DNA from: Cystobacterineae bacterium
GTDB lineage: Bacteria; Myxococcota; Myxococcia; Myxococcales; Myxococcaceae
DNA: 38,826 nucleotides
Reading direction: 5' to 3'
Assembly (NCBI GenBank): GCA_009782175.1
Contig: WRKR01000027.1
Span: forward strand, 1-38,826
The translations under genes were made by a program, and so were the position numbers. The notes below the pieces were generated by a model, which was given only the letters and a program-made list of their open reading frames with translations, had not been told where the DNA came from and searched no databases. Of the stretch, positions 31,975-38,826 are shown piece by piece. The stretch's first letter is position 1. Each line of letters begins with the position of its first letter.

Positions 31975-31982
31975 AAAAACCC

Positions 31983-32654
31983 TCAACCTCGCAGCGACAG
32001 CAGTTGGAGGGGTGCGTTTAAAACAAAAGACGCCCCCACCTCATAAAGCTTTTTTTCGCGGCCAAAGCCCCAGGAAACCCCAATGGCCTTCATTTGGGCT
32101 GCATGTGCCGTTTGCATATCCACGGCGGTATCCCCCACAAATACGGTTTCTTCCGGTTTCACATGAAGCCTCTGCGCCATGTCCAATGCCGAAGAGGGGT
32201 CGGGTTTCCTGGGCATTCCAGCGCGTTCCCCGCGGATATCAACAAAACGCCACGGGGCCAACAAAGCCTTGCTCAACGGTTGAATAAACTCATCCCCTTT
32301 GTTGGACAGCACGGCCATGGGTATTTCAAAGGCCTGCAACTGCTCCAACAAGGCCGAAATGCCTTCATAAAGCCGGATGGATTCCCACATCAACAAGCGG
32401 TAGTGCTCTCGGTATTTGCCAATAAGCGCCTCTATAGAGCCCCCCCATGTCGCCGGTATCGCTTTTTGGGCCAAAACTCGCACTCCTTCTCCTACCCTCG
32501 TTTTATAGCTTTGCACGCTGTGCTCCAAAAGCCCAAAGTCGCGAAGCGCTGCATTCATCGCCAAAGCAATTCCACACAAAGAATCCACCAAAGTCCCATC
32601 AAAATCAAAAATAACGGCCTTAAATAACAACGCTCCTCTCTCTGTGCTCCTCAT
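31983..32654 (-). CDS. HAD family phosphatase, Gph-like (phosphoglycolate phosphatase type)
   Basis: A 223-residue HAD hydrolase of subfamily IA. Motif I is DFDGTLVDS at 17-25, motif II LSNKGD, motif III lysine in MPRKPDPSSAL, and motif IV VFVGDTAVDMQTA. The helical cap between motifs I and II fits Gph or PpaX/5'-nucleotidase-like members. Gph removes 2-phosphoglycolate formed from DNA 3' ends during repair, which would fit the position beside recJ, but this is inference. ATG at 32654 follows GGGAGG by 8 bases. Confidence 0.87.
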   Translation of the reverse strand: MRSTERGALLFKAVIFDFDGTLVDSLCGIALAMNAALRDFGLLEHSVQSYKTRVGEGVRVLAQKAIPATWGGSIEALIGKYREHYRLLMWESIRLYEGISALLEQLQAFEIPMAVLSNKGDEFIQPLSKALLAPWRFVDIRGERAGMPRKPDPSSALDMAQRLHVKPEETVFVGDTAVDMQTAHAAQMKAIGVSWGFGREKKLYEVGASFVLNAPLQLLSLRG

Positions 32655-32740
32655 TCGCTTTGCCTCCCGCTCTTCTGTGGGTCATACCTCTTAAAGCCTT
32701 ATGCTGTAGGCCTTTCTTCAGCCCCTGCACGCTTTAACCC

Positions 32741-32782
32741 TTGTTGCTTTGGGCCTTGTTGCTTTGGGCCTTGTTGCTTTGG
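32741..32782. repeat. 15-bp tandem repeat, about 2.8 copies
   Basis: TTGTTGCTTTGGGCC is repeated at 32741, 32756 and, incompletely, 32771. A diverged copy (GTTTGGGGCCTTGTT) follows at about 32791. It lies in the divergent gap between the HAD phosphatase and tolC genes. Confidence 0.92.
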
Positions 32783-32852
32783 ATGGGGTTGTTTGGGGCC
32801 TTGTTATTCTGGCCATGCTCCGTTTCCATCTCCTTTATGCCATGTATTCTAT

Positions 32853-32881
32853 TTGAAGGCACTCCGTCTCATTGTTGTAAC
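32853..32881 (+). promoter_or_regulatory. Candidate sigma-70 promoter of the efflux operon
   Basis: TTGAAG (-35, 4 of 6 matches) and TGTAAC (-10, 4 of 6) are separated by 17 bp and end 31 bases before the tolC-like ATG. It is the best-spaced pair seen in this gap, but neither box is strong. No divergent regulator gene of the TetR or MarR type is next to the operon. Confidence 0.35.
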
Positions 32882-32912
32882 ATCGTTTAAATAGAGCTAG
32901 GAAAACAACCCT

Positions 32913-34256
32913 ATGTCTGCTGTTATGTACGCTGCCTGGTTTTTAAGTGTTTTGCCTTGGGGTGCTTTGCCTCTGCAAAACCCAGCGTCGGCGAACCCGC
33001 CGGCGCAAGTCCTCACATTGGAAGCGGCAGTCCAACGCGCAACCCGGGAAACCCAGCGCGCAAAGCTGACGCAGGAGCAGGAGGTTATAGCCCAGGCGGC
33101 CACCACAAAAGCACGGGCGTTTTTTTTCCCAACGCTCGAGTTGACGGGCAACTATACCCGGCGGGCCTTTGAAACCATCCGTGACATTGGGGGAGAGCGC
33201 GCTGTTATGCAAGCCAGAAATGCGCTCTCTTCAACGGCAAACCTGCGGTGGACGCTGTTGGATGTGCGCGGAATTCCGCTCTATCGCGCTGCTTGCTCCA
33301 CGCGTGAGGCAGGGCGCCTTGAAGCTCAAAACCAACGCCGTTTAAATGGCATGGAAGCCGCGGATGCTTTCTTGCAAACGTTGGCTGCACAAGCTGTTGA
33401 AGAGGCAGCACGGCACCGCATTGCGCTTGCAGAAAAAAACCTCAGTGATGCAACGGCGCTGCATGCGGCAGGCTTGGTGAGTTTGAATGATATTACGCGC
33501 GCAAAACTTGAAAAAGCCAACGCGGAAACCAGTCTGGAAAACGCCCTGGGCATAACACTTGCCGCCAAGCTGCGCTTGGCAACATTGTTGGATTTGGAAT
33601 GGGAGGCCAACTATCAATTGCTGCCCCCTGAAGCCTTTCTTCAGCATGCGGAAAACCAAAATACGCAGGGAGAGCAACCCCCTGTTGAAAAAGTGCTCGC
33701 TCAACGTTTGGATTTTCTCGCCCTTGAGCAACAAGCAGAAGCAGCCCAATTTTTTGCGCAAGAGCCATGGATGCGCCTCTTGCCCACGCTCAGCCTCATC
33801 GGCCAAGGACGGCTGACGAATGAAACGGGGCTGAGCAATCGCAAATGGGATGGCAACCTGGGGTTGGAGCTCAGCTGGACTTTGTTCGACGGGGGAATGC
33901 GCTATGGAGAATGGAATGAAAGGCGTGCGCAAGCTCAAATGGCCTCTATACGCATGGAGCTGCAGCGAAGGCAAATTCATGCAGATCTCCACATCGCCTT
34001 TCAAAACATGCACATTGCACAAACAACACTACGCCAAGCCCGAGCCACTTTAGAGCTTGCCACTCAAAACATTCATGAAACCACAACACTCTATCAGCAA
34101 GGGCTGACAACGGCCTTGCAGCTCCTGGATGCCTCCGTAAAAAAATTCGAAGCCGATGTTCATTTTGCCACCCAACGCTATGCGCTGGGGCTTGCTTTGC
34201 TCAATCTCTATTCCGTCACAGGCATGGATGCCCTCGGCCAAGAGGTGGGACTATGA
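32913..34256 (+). CDS. TolC family outer-membrane efflux protein
   Basis: A 447-residue outer-membrane channel protein of the TolC/OEP family, exporting substrates through a periplasmic alpha-barrel. A signal-like start (MYAAWFLSVLPWGALPLQNPASAN) is followed by two repeated halves with long amphipathic helices. Typical OEP segments are LTLEAAVQRA at the start of the mature protein, FFPTLELTGNYTR, LGLELSWTLFDGG for the second strand hairpin, and ATLELATQNIHETTTLYQQGLTTALQLLDA. Length is normal. ATG at 32913 follows AGGAAAAC. Its stop overlaps the next gene start by ATGA. Confidence 0.92.
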   Translation: MSAVMYAAWFLSVLPWGALPLQNPASANPPAQVLTLEAAVQRATRETQRAKLTQEQEVIAQAATTKARAFFFPTLELTGNYTRRAFETIRDIGGERAVMQARNALSSTANLRWTLLDVRGIPLYRAACSTREAGRLEAQNQRRLNGMEAADAFLQTLAAQAVEEAARHRIALAEKNLSDATALHAAGLVSLNDITRAKLEKANAETSLENALGITLAAKLRLATLLDLEWEANYQLLPPEAFLQHAENQNTQGEQPPVEKVLAQRLDFLALEQQAEAAQFFAQEPWMRLLPTLSLIGQGRLTNETGLSNRKWDGNLGLELSWTLFDGGMRYGEWNERRAQAQMASIRMELQRRQIHADLHIAFQNMHIAQTTLRQARATLELATQNIHETTTLYQQGLTTALQLLDASVKKFEADVHFATQRYALGLALLNLYSVTGMDALGQEVGL

Positions 34257-35407
34257 AGCGTTTTATTCCGCTCTCTCTTGTTTTCTTCGCCCTCTCCCTG
34301 TCCATGGCTTGCGACCTGCTTTGGAAAAAAGAGACGGACAATACAAAATCCAGGCAACCCGTTTTCCCCGTAGAGTTGGCACCTCTGCAGGAGCTCAATC
34401 TCCCCTTTGTCATCCAGGCCGTGGGTTCTGTTGAGCCTTATGAAATGGTGCAAATTACTTCGCGCGTGCCTGGCGCTGTTGACAAAGCCAATTTTTTAGA
34501 AGGCCAATATGTGAAGGCCGGAGAGCTCATCGCCGAAATTGACATCAAACGCTATCAAGTTTCCGTCAAATCCGCAGAGTCCACCCTTCTGCGCGCCAAT
34601 GCCACCAAGGCAGAAACCAAAGCCGCTTTGGAGCGGCGTCAACAAGCGCAAAAAAACTCACCAGGGCTTATTTCAACAGAAGAGCTGGAGCTCCACAACG
34701 CAAAATATTCAACCGCCCTGGCAGACCAAATGTCTGCCCAAGCCGCGCTCGAGCAAGCCAAACTCAACTTGAACGATGCCTATGTGAGAGCACCCTTTGA
34801 AGGTATACTCCAGTCACGCACTGTGCAAACCGGCCAATATGTGCAACCGGGACATATTTTAACCACCCTGCTTCGGAAAAACCCCATTTTGGTGCGCTTT
34901 AAAGTGACGGACAGCGAAGCCTCCCACATCAAAACGGGAATGAAAATTTCATTCAACGTCGGCAACAACCTCCCCCCCTTGGCGGGTGAGGTTTTCTTCA
35001 TCGCCTCTTCCGCGGATGTTGTCTCTCGCATGGTTCTCGTTTCTGCCAAAATTGACAATGTGGAGTCCAAGGATATACCCCTGGGCTCTTTTGCCAATGT
35101 CACTGTCTCCGTCGGCAACAAACCCAACTCCCTCGTCATCCCTCAAATGGCCATCCGCCCCACGGAAAGAGGGTTTCTCGCCTTCGTTGTGGAAACCATG
35201 GTGGAAGACAATGTAGAAAAAAAAATAGCACGAGAACGTGTCTTGCAACTTGGACTTCGAACGCCTGATGGCCTCGTGGAAGTCCAAAAAGGACTTCACC
35301 CCAATGAGATGCTCGTCATCCGCGGAGCAGAAGCTCTCAAAGAGGGCAGCCTCGTCTCTGTGCAAACCACAGCTCCCCCAGCTGCTGAACTGAAAGCCAT
35401 GCCATGA
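34253..35407 (+). CDS. RND efflux periplasmic adaptor (membrane fusion protein), lipoprotein
   Basis: A 384-residue adaptor that joins an inner-membrane RND pump to the TolC-like channel. The signal MKRFIPLSLVFFALSLSMACD has a lipobox (SMAC), so it is probably an inner-membrane-anchored lipoprotein like AcrA. The barrel-sandwich/lipoyl half motifs are TSRVPGAVDKANFLEGQYVKAGELIAEID and LNDAYVRAPFEGILQSRTVQTGQYVQPG; the helical hairpin lies between (about 95-170). ATGA overlaps connect it to genes on both sides. Confidence 0.93.
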   Translation: MKRFIPLSLVFFALSLSMACDLLWKKETDNTKSRQPVFPVELAPLQELNLPFVIQAVGSVEPYEMVQITSRVPGAVDKANFLEGQYVKAGELIAEIDIKRYQVSVKSAESTLLRANATKAETKAALERRQQAQKNSPGLISTEELELHNAKYSTALADQMSAQAALEQAKLNLNDAYVRAPFEGILQSRTVQTGQYVQPGHILTTLLRKNPILVRFKVTDSEASHIKTGMKISFNVGNNLPPLAGEVFFIASSADVVSRMVLVSAKIDNVESKDIPLGSFANVTVSVGNKPNSLVIPQMAIRPTERGFLAFVVETMVEDNVEKKIARERVLQLGLRTPDGLVEVQKGLHPNEMLVIRGAEALKEGSLVSVQTTAPPAAELKAMP

Positions 35408-38400
35408 ATTTGACAGAAATCAGCGTGCGAAAGCCTGTCCTTGCGTGGATGATAATGGCTTCGACTGTCTTGTTCGGCATTGTTGCGCTCACCCGCATTG
35501 GCATCAGCCAGTTTCCAGATGTTGACTTTCCAACCATCAACGTCTCCCTTATATGGGAAGGTGCTGCTCCAGAAGCCATGGAGCGCGATGTGGTCGAGCC
35601 CATTGAAGAAACCGTCATGCAAGTTGAAGGCATCAAAAGCCTGACATCCGTTTCCAGACAAGGCTCTGCCAACATTGTCATTGAGTTCGACCTCAAACGC
35701 AACATAGATGTTGCCTTGCAGGAAGTTCAAACCAAAGTGGCACAGGCACAGCGAAGGCTGCCTACGGATATGGATCCGGCCATTGTCTCAAAATCCAATC
35801 CCGAAGACATTCCCATCATCTGGCTTGGGCTTTCTGGCCCCTATTCCGACCAGGAGCTCTCGGATTATGTGCGCTATCGCGTCAAAGAGCGCCTGCAAAC
35901 ACTCAATGGTGTCGGAGAAATTTCTATTGCCGGTGCTTTAGAGCGAAACATTCGCGTTTGGATTGATGCCAATGCGCTGGATAGGTTTCAGGTAACCGCA
36001 GCAGACGTCATTCGGGCTATAGGCGAACAACACATCGAGTTGCCTTCGGGGTATTTGGAAACACCAGGCCGGGAAATCAGCGTCCGCGTTATGGGGGAGG
36101 CCTTTGACTTGGAAACCATCGGCAACTTGGTCGTCCGAAAAGTGAGCGGCGCTCCCATTTATTTAAAACAGGTTGCCCTCGTTGAAGATGGTTTTGAGGA
36201 CCAGCGCGTCATGGCCCGTGTCAACGGAGAGCCTGCAAAAGGCATGGGCATTCGAAAGCTGCGCGGAGCCAATGCTGTGGCTGTAGCCAAAAGCATTAAA
36301 GCCGCCATGGTTGAGCTCAACGAAGAGTTCCCCGAAGGCATGAAGCTGGAAATTAATAACGACGCCACAAAGTTTATTGAAGATGCTGTGACGGATATTC
36401 GGGACGAGTTGGTTTTGGCGATTTTGTTGACAGCCTTGGTGTGCTGGCTGTTTTTAGGAAATTTTTCCAGCACGCTGAATGTCATCCTCGCCATCCCCAT
36501 GTCCCTTTTGGGGACGGTGGCCGTTATTTATTTTCTGGGCTTCACCCTCAACACCTTCACCCTGCTTGGGCTGTCGCTCGCGGTTGGCATTGTCGTGGAT
36601 GATGCCATTATGGTGATAGAAAACATTTTCCGCCATGCAGAGCAGGGAAAACCCAAAAAACGTGCAGCACTGGAAGGCACTGACGAAATTAAGTTTGCAG
36701 CCCTGGCCGCAACCATTGCCCTTGTCGCTATTTTTATTCCCGTCATTTTCATGGACGGCGTCATCGGCAAGTTTTTCTTGCAGTTTGGCGTCACCTTGTG
36801 TCTGGCCGTCATCTTCAGCTATGCCGAAGCCGTCACGCTGGCACCTGCCCGCTCTTCACAAATTCTAAAGCTCAAACACGCCAAGCAATCTGCCCTCAAC
36901 CGTTGGATAGACAAAACCTTCGCACGGTTGGAGCATATATATGAATGGCAACTTCGTCGTGCACTCAAAACACCTTATTTTATCCTGGCCCTTGCAACGG
37001 TGTTGTTGCTTGTTTCAGCCTGGATTTTTTATAAATTGCCTTCAGAGTTTGTTCCACCTCAGGACCAAAGCCGCCTCATTATCCGCTTTCAAGCCTCCAT
37101 GGGCTCCAGCTTGAGCGAAACCAGCAAACTGATCAAACAGGTGGAGGACTTTATAGCGCAACGCGAGGAGACAGCGCGTGTTTATACCATCATCGGCGGG
37201 TTTACGGGGAATGTTGCAAGCGGCCAAACCTTTTGGACGCTCAAGCCGCGAAAAGAGCGCGCGCTCTCTCACAACGAGTTGGCCGCCATATTAAGGAAGG
37301 AGCTCAAAGTACCTGGGCTGCGCTTTTCTATACAAGATCCATCCTTAGCGGGTTTCACGGCACAACGAGGTTATCCCATAGAATTTTCTGTGCAAGGCAG
37401 CGACTGGGACACGCTGGTCGCGCAGGCTGAGCTTGTTCGGCAAAAACTCTCCGCTTCTGGCAAGGTGGTGGACTTGGACACGGACTATAGGCTTGGGCAA
37501 CCCGAGCTTCGCATTATACCCGACAGGAATGCAGCCATGGACAAGGAAATTCCTCTTTCTGATATTGCCAACACCATGAATGCCTTGGTGGGCGGCGTAC
37601 GTGTTGGAAAATTCAACTCCCAAGGAAGACGCATTGACATCCGCACCCGGCTGATTTCTGAGCAACGCACGCGAGGCGAAGATGTTTCAAACCTTCGTTT
37701 CCGGACGGCTTCCGGTGAGTTAATTCCTTTGTCCTCACTGGCCAGCACGGAAGAAAAACCTGCATTCCAAGCCATTACGCGCAAAAACCGTGAGCGCGCC
37801 ATCACCTTCTTCGCCAACCCCGCTCCAGGCCACTCTCAAGCTGAAGCCATCAAGTTGGTTGAGTCCCTAGGGCAAGAGCTCAAACAAGGCTATCGCGTCG
37901 TCTTTGGTGGCGCATCGACCACTTATAAAGAGTCTTTATATGGCCTCCTTTTCTCTCTCGCTTTGGGGATACTTGTCGCTTATATGGTGCTCGCCGCACA
38001 GTTTAACTCTTTTTTGCATCCGGTGACGGTACTCACCATCTTGCCTCTTTCAGCAGCAGGTGCTGCCTTCGCATTGTTGGGTTTTGGCATTACCATCAAC
38101 ATTTTTAGCCTCATTGGCATTCTCCTGCTCATGGGCATTGTGAAGAAAAATTCCATCATCCTCGTGGACTATGCCACTCAACAACGCGAAAAAGGGCTCA
38201 ATGCCTTTGAAGCCATGTTGTGTGCAGGCCCTGTACGCCTTCGCCCCATTTTGATGACTTCCATTGCCACCGGCATGGCTGCCGTCCCCGCAGCCTTGGG
38301 CCTTGGCGAAGGCTCTGAAACACGCCGCCCCATGGCCATTGCCGTCATTGGAGGCTTGGCGCTCTCCACCTTTTTAAGCCTCCTGGTGGTGCCGGCCTTC

Positions 38401-38499
38401 TATGTTGTTGCCGACAAACTCAAACAACGCCTCAGCAGAAAAGCAACTCAACACCCAGGGCTGGAGGAGGTAGAGCCCCCTCATACTCACCCTTTATAA
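35404..38499 (+). CDS. RND family efflux permease (AcrB/MexF-like)
   Basis: A 1031-residue inner-membrane drug/proton antiporter of the HAE1-type RND superfamily. The N-terminus MNLTEISVRKPVLAWMIMAST is the typical first TM segment. The proton-relay pair lies in GIVVDDAIMVIENI (Asp399, Asp400), equivalent to AcrB Asp407-408, and the TM10 Lys in GIVKKNSIILVDYA is present. Two large periplasmic loops and the RRPMAIAVIGGLALSTFLSLLVVPAFY end match the family. Hydrophobic drugs, detergents or lipids are possible substrates; the sequence does not tell which. It is the last gene of the operon. Confidence 0.95.
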   Translation: MNLTEISVRKPVLAWMIMASTVLFGIVALTRIGISQFPDVDFPTINVSLIWEGAAPEAMERDVVEPIEETVMQVEGIKSLTSVSRQGSANIVIEFDLKRNIDVALQEVQTKVAQAQRRLPTDMDPAIVSKSNPEDIPIIWLGLSGPYSDQELSDYVRYRVKERLQTLNGVGEISIAGALERNIRVWIDANALDRFQVTAADVIRAIGEQHIELPSGYLETPGREISVRVMGEAFDLETIGNLVVRKVSGAPIYLKQVALVEDGFEDQRVMARVNGEPAKGMGIRKLRGANAVAVAKSIKAAMVELNEEFPEGMKLEINNDATKFIEDAVTDIRDELVLAILLTALVCWLFLGNFSSTLNVILAIPMSLLGTVAVIYFLGFTLNTFTLLGLSLAVGIVVDDAIMVIENIFRHAEQGKPKKRAALEGTDEIKFAALAATIALVAIFIPVIFMDGVIGKFFLQFGVTLCLAVIFSYAEAVTLAPARSSQILKLKHAKQSALNRWIDKTFARLEHIYEWQLRRALKTPYFILALATVLLLVSAWIFYKLPSEFVPPQDQSRLIIRFQASMGSSLSETSKLIKQVEDFIAQREETARVYTIIGGFTGNVASGQTFWTLKPRKERALSHNELAAILRKELKVPGLRFSIQDPSLAGFTAQRGYPIEFSVQGSDWDTLVAQAELVRQKLSASGKVVDLDTDYRLGQPELRIIPDRNAAMDKEIPLSDIANTMNALVGGVRVGKFNSQGRRIDIRTRLISEQRTRGEDVSNLRFRTASGELIPLSSLASTEEKPAFQAITRKNRERAITFFANPAPGHSQAEAIKLVESLGQELKQGYRVVFGGASTTYKESLYGLLFSLALGILVAYMVLAAQFNSFLHPVTVLTILPLSAAGAAFALLGFGITINIFSLIGILLLMGIVKKNSIILVDYATQQREKGLNAFEAMLCAGPVRLRPILMTSIATGMAAVPAALGLGEGSETRRPMAIAVIGGLALSTFLSLLVVPAFYVVADKLKQRLSRKATQHPGLEEVEPPHTHPL

Positions 38500-38544
38500 A
38501 CCAGCTGAGGGACATGCTTTTAAATGAGGGGGGTTTTATTTTTT

Positions 38545-38570
38545 CCCCTCCGGGGGGGAGTTTGTTTTTT
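38545..38570 (+). terminator. Possible intrinsic terminator after the RND operon
   Basis: CCCCTCCGGGGGGGAG, with a C4/G4 stem, is followed by TTTGTTTTTT at 38561-38570, about 45 bp past the permease stop. A second possible stem (GAGGGG 38526-38531 with CCCCTC 38545-38550) overlaps it. The stem is short, so this is tentative. Confidence 0.4.
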
Positions 38571-38665
38571 CCCTTCCAGGAGGGGAGAGTCGCCTCCGGC
38601 GAAGGGTTTTTTTCGCCTTCAGCGGGGGGAGGTTGAGGTTCGCTTCGCTCACCTGACTCCGCTCC

Positions 38666-38705
38666 GCACAACATGAGAGAGAGCAAGCTCTCTCTCATGC
38701 TGTGC
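38666..38705. repeat. Inverted repeat 1, AA-centred
   Basis: The perfect core CATGAGAGAGAGC-AA-GCTCTCTCTCATG covers 38672-38699. One mismatch pair then separates GCACA (38666-38670) from TGTGC (38701-38705), so the stem extends to 19 positions. No T-tract follows. Confidence 0.95.
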
Positions 38706-38742
38706 TCCACTCCGTCCCGCCTCCCGGCGAGTCACTTTTTAG

Positions 38743-38762
38743 AGGCGAGCTAAAGCTCGCCT
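38743..38762. repeat. Inverted repeat 2, AA-centred
   Basis: AGGCGAGCT-AA-AGCTCGCCT is a perfect 9-bp inverted repeat with the same AA centre as its neighbours but a different stem sequence. Confidence 0.95.
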
Positions 38763-38776
38763 ACACTCCGCTCCAT

Positions 38777-38812
38777 GAATGACAAGAGAGAGCAAGCTCT
38801 CTCTTGTCATTC
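38777..38812. repeat. Inverted repeat 3, AA-centred
   Basis: A 17-bp perfect inverted repeat. Its inner part, AGAGAGAGC-AA-GCTCTCTCT, matches the centre of inverted repeat 1, while the outer parts (GAATGACA and TGTCATTC) differ. Confidence 0.95.
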
Positions 38813-38826
38813 CCTCCGCTCCGTTT

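Larger units (their letters stand above)
38500..38826. other. Non-coding right edge with G/T runs and hairpin cluster
   Basis: No gene is supported in these 327 bp. The left part (38526-38640) alternates G runs, T runs and CCTCC-type stretches in a pattern resembling diverged repeats. The right part (38650-38826) carries three perfect inverted repeats separated by short segments containing ACTCCGCTCC-like sequence (38656, 38708 region, 38764, 38814). Open frames here are low-complexity and unlike proteins. Confidence 0.6.

Noticed and set aside
38432-38710. A 92-codon minus-strand frame at the right edge
   Set aside because: It is low-complexity (Pro/Glu/Lys-rich), derived from the G/T-run and inverted-repeat DNA, and overlaps the end of the permease gene.
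38666-38812. The three inverted repeats as intrinsic terminators
   Set aside because: None is followed by a T-tract on either strand.

Overview
The window is a gene-dense chromosomal segment of moderate GC content from a Gram-negative bacterium. The combination of a Hanks-type Ser/Thr kinase translationally coupled to an FHA protein, a long deacetylase-family protein, an App1/DUF2183 phosphatase, an MGDG-synthase-like glycosyltransferase, biosynthetic arginine decarboxylase and an RND/TolC efflux operon suggests a deltaproteobacterial/Myxococcota-type organism. That assignment is inference from gene content only; there is no rRNA in the window and I see no tRNA, phage, IS element, integrase or CRISPR array.

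Layout. (1) 119-5190, minus: the replication/translation operon holB-holA-metG-tatD. (2) 5259-6791, plus: a MscS-type channel with a cyclic-nucleotide-binding domain, convergent with moaB (6832-7353, minus). (3) 7538-11457, plus: kinase, FHA protein, CPBP intramembrane protease and CvpA-like membrane protein, followed by speA (11621-13612). (4) 13674-28082, all minus: reading in the direction of transcription, aspS, a diacylglycerol-kinase-type lipid kinase, a four-domain CoA-disulfide-reductase/rhodanese/TusA/DsrE protein, a 300-bp tandem-repeat array, a GT28 glycolipid glycosyltransferase, an App1 phosphatidate-phosphatase-like protein, an orphan type III Mod methyltransferase, a NIPSNAP protein, a YbgC-like thioesterase, glpX, a 54-residue protein and a deacetylase-family protein with a long C-terminal extension. 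(5) 28230-30178, plus: a predicted gluzincin lipoprotein and an outer-membrane beta-barrel-like protein. (6) 30220-32654, minus: recJ and a Gph-like HAD phosphatase. (7) 32913-38499, plus: a tolC/adaptor/RND permease operon with two ATGA overlaps. (8) 38500-38826: non-coding DNA with a terminator-like structure and three perfect AA-centred inverted repeats.

How genes may work together. holA and holB make the clamp-loader subunits delta and delta prime. The lipid kinase, GT28 enzyme and App1 phosphatase could interconvert phosphatidate, diacylglycerol and glycosyl-diacylglycerol. The kinase and FHA protein form a likely phospho-signalling pair. The three efflux genes encode all parts of a tripartite pump.

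The most unusual non-coding signal is the array at 22310-22611: eighteen consecutive exact 13-bp periods, seventeen of them carrying the pseudo-palindrome TGA(C/G)TCA, flanked by degenerate copies with 10-, 13- and 16-bp spacing. Other intergenic gaps and one coding linker carry their own unrelated 12- to 18-bp tandem repeats, so this genome appears to generate short tandem arrays often. Other points for a second look are the orphan Mod with an AT-richer recognition region, the small protein just upstream of the deacetylase-like gene, the non-discriminating signature of AspRS, and the hairpin cluster at the right edge.
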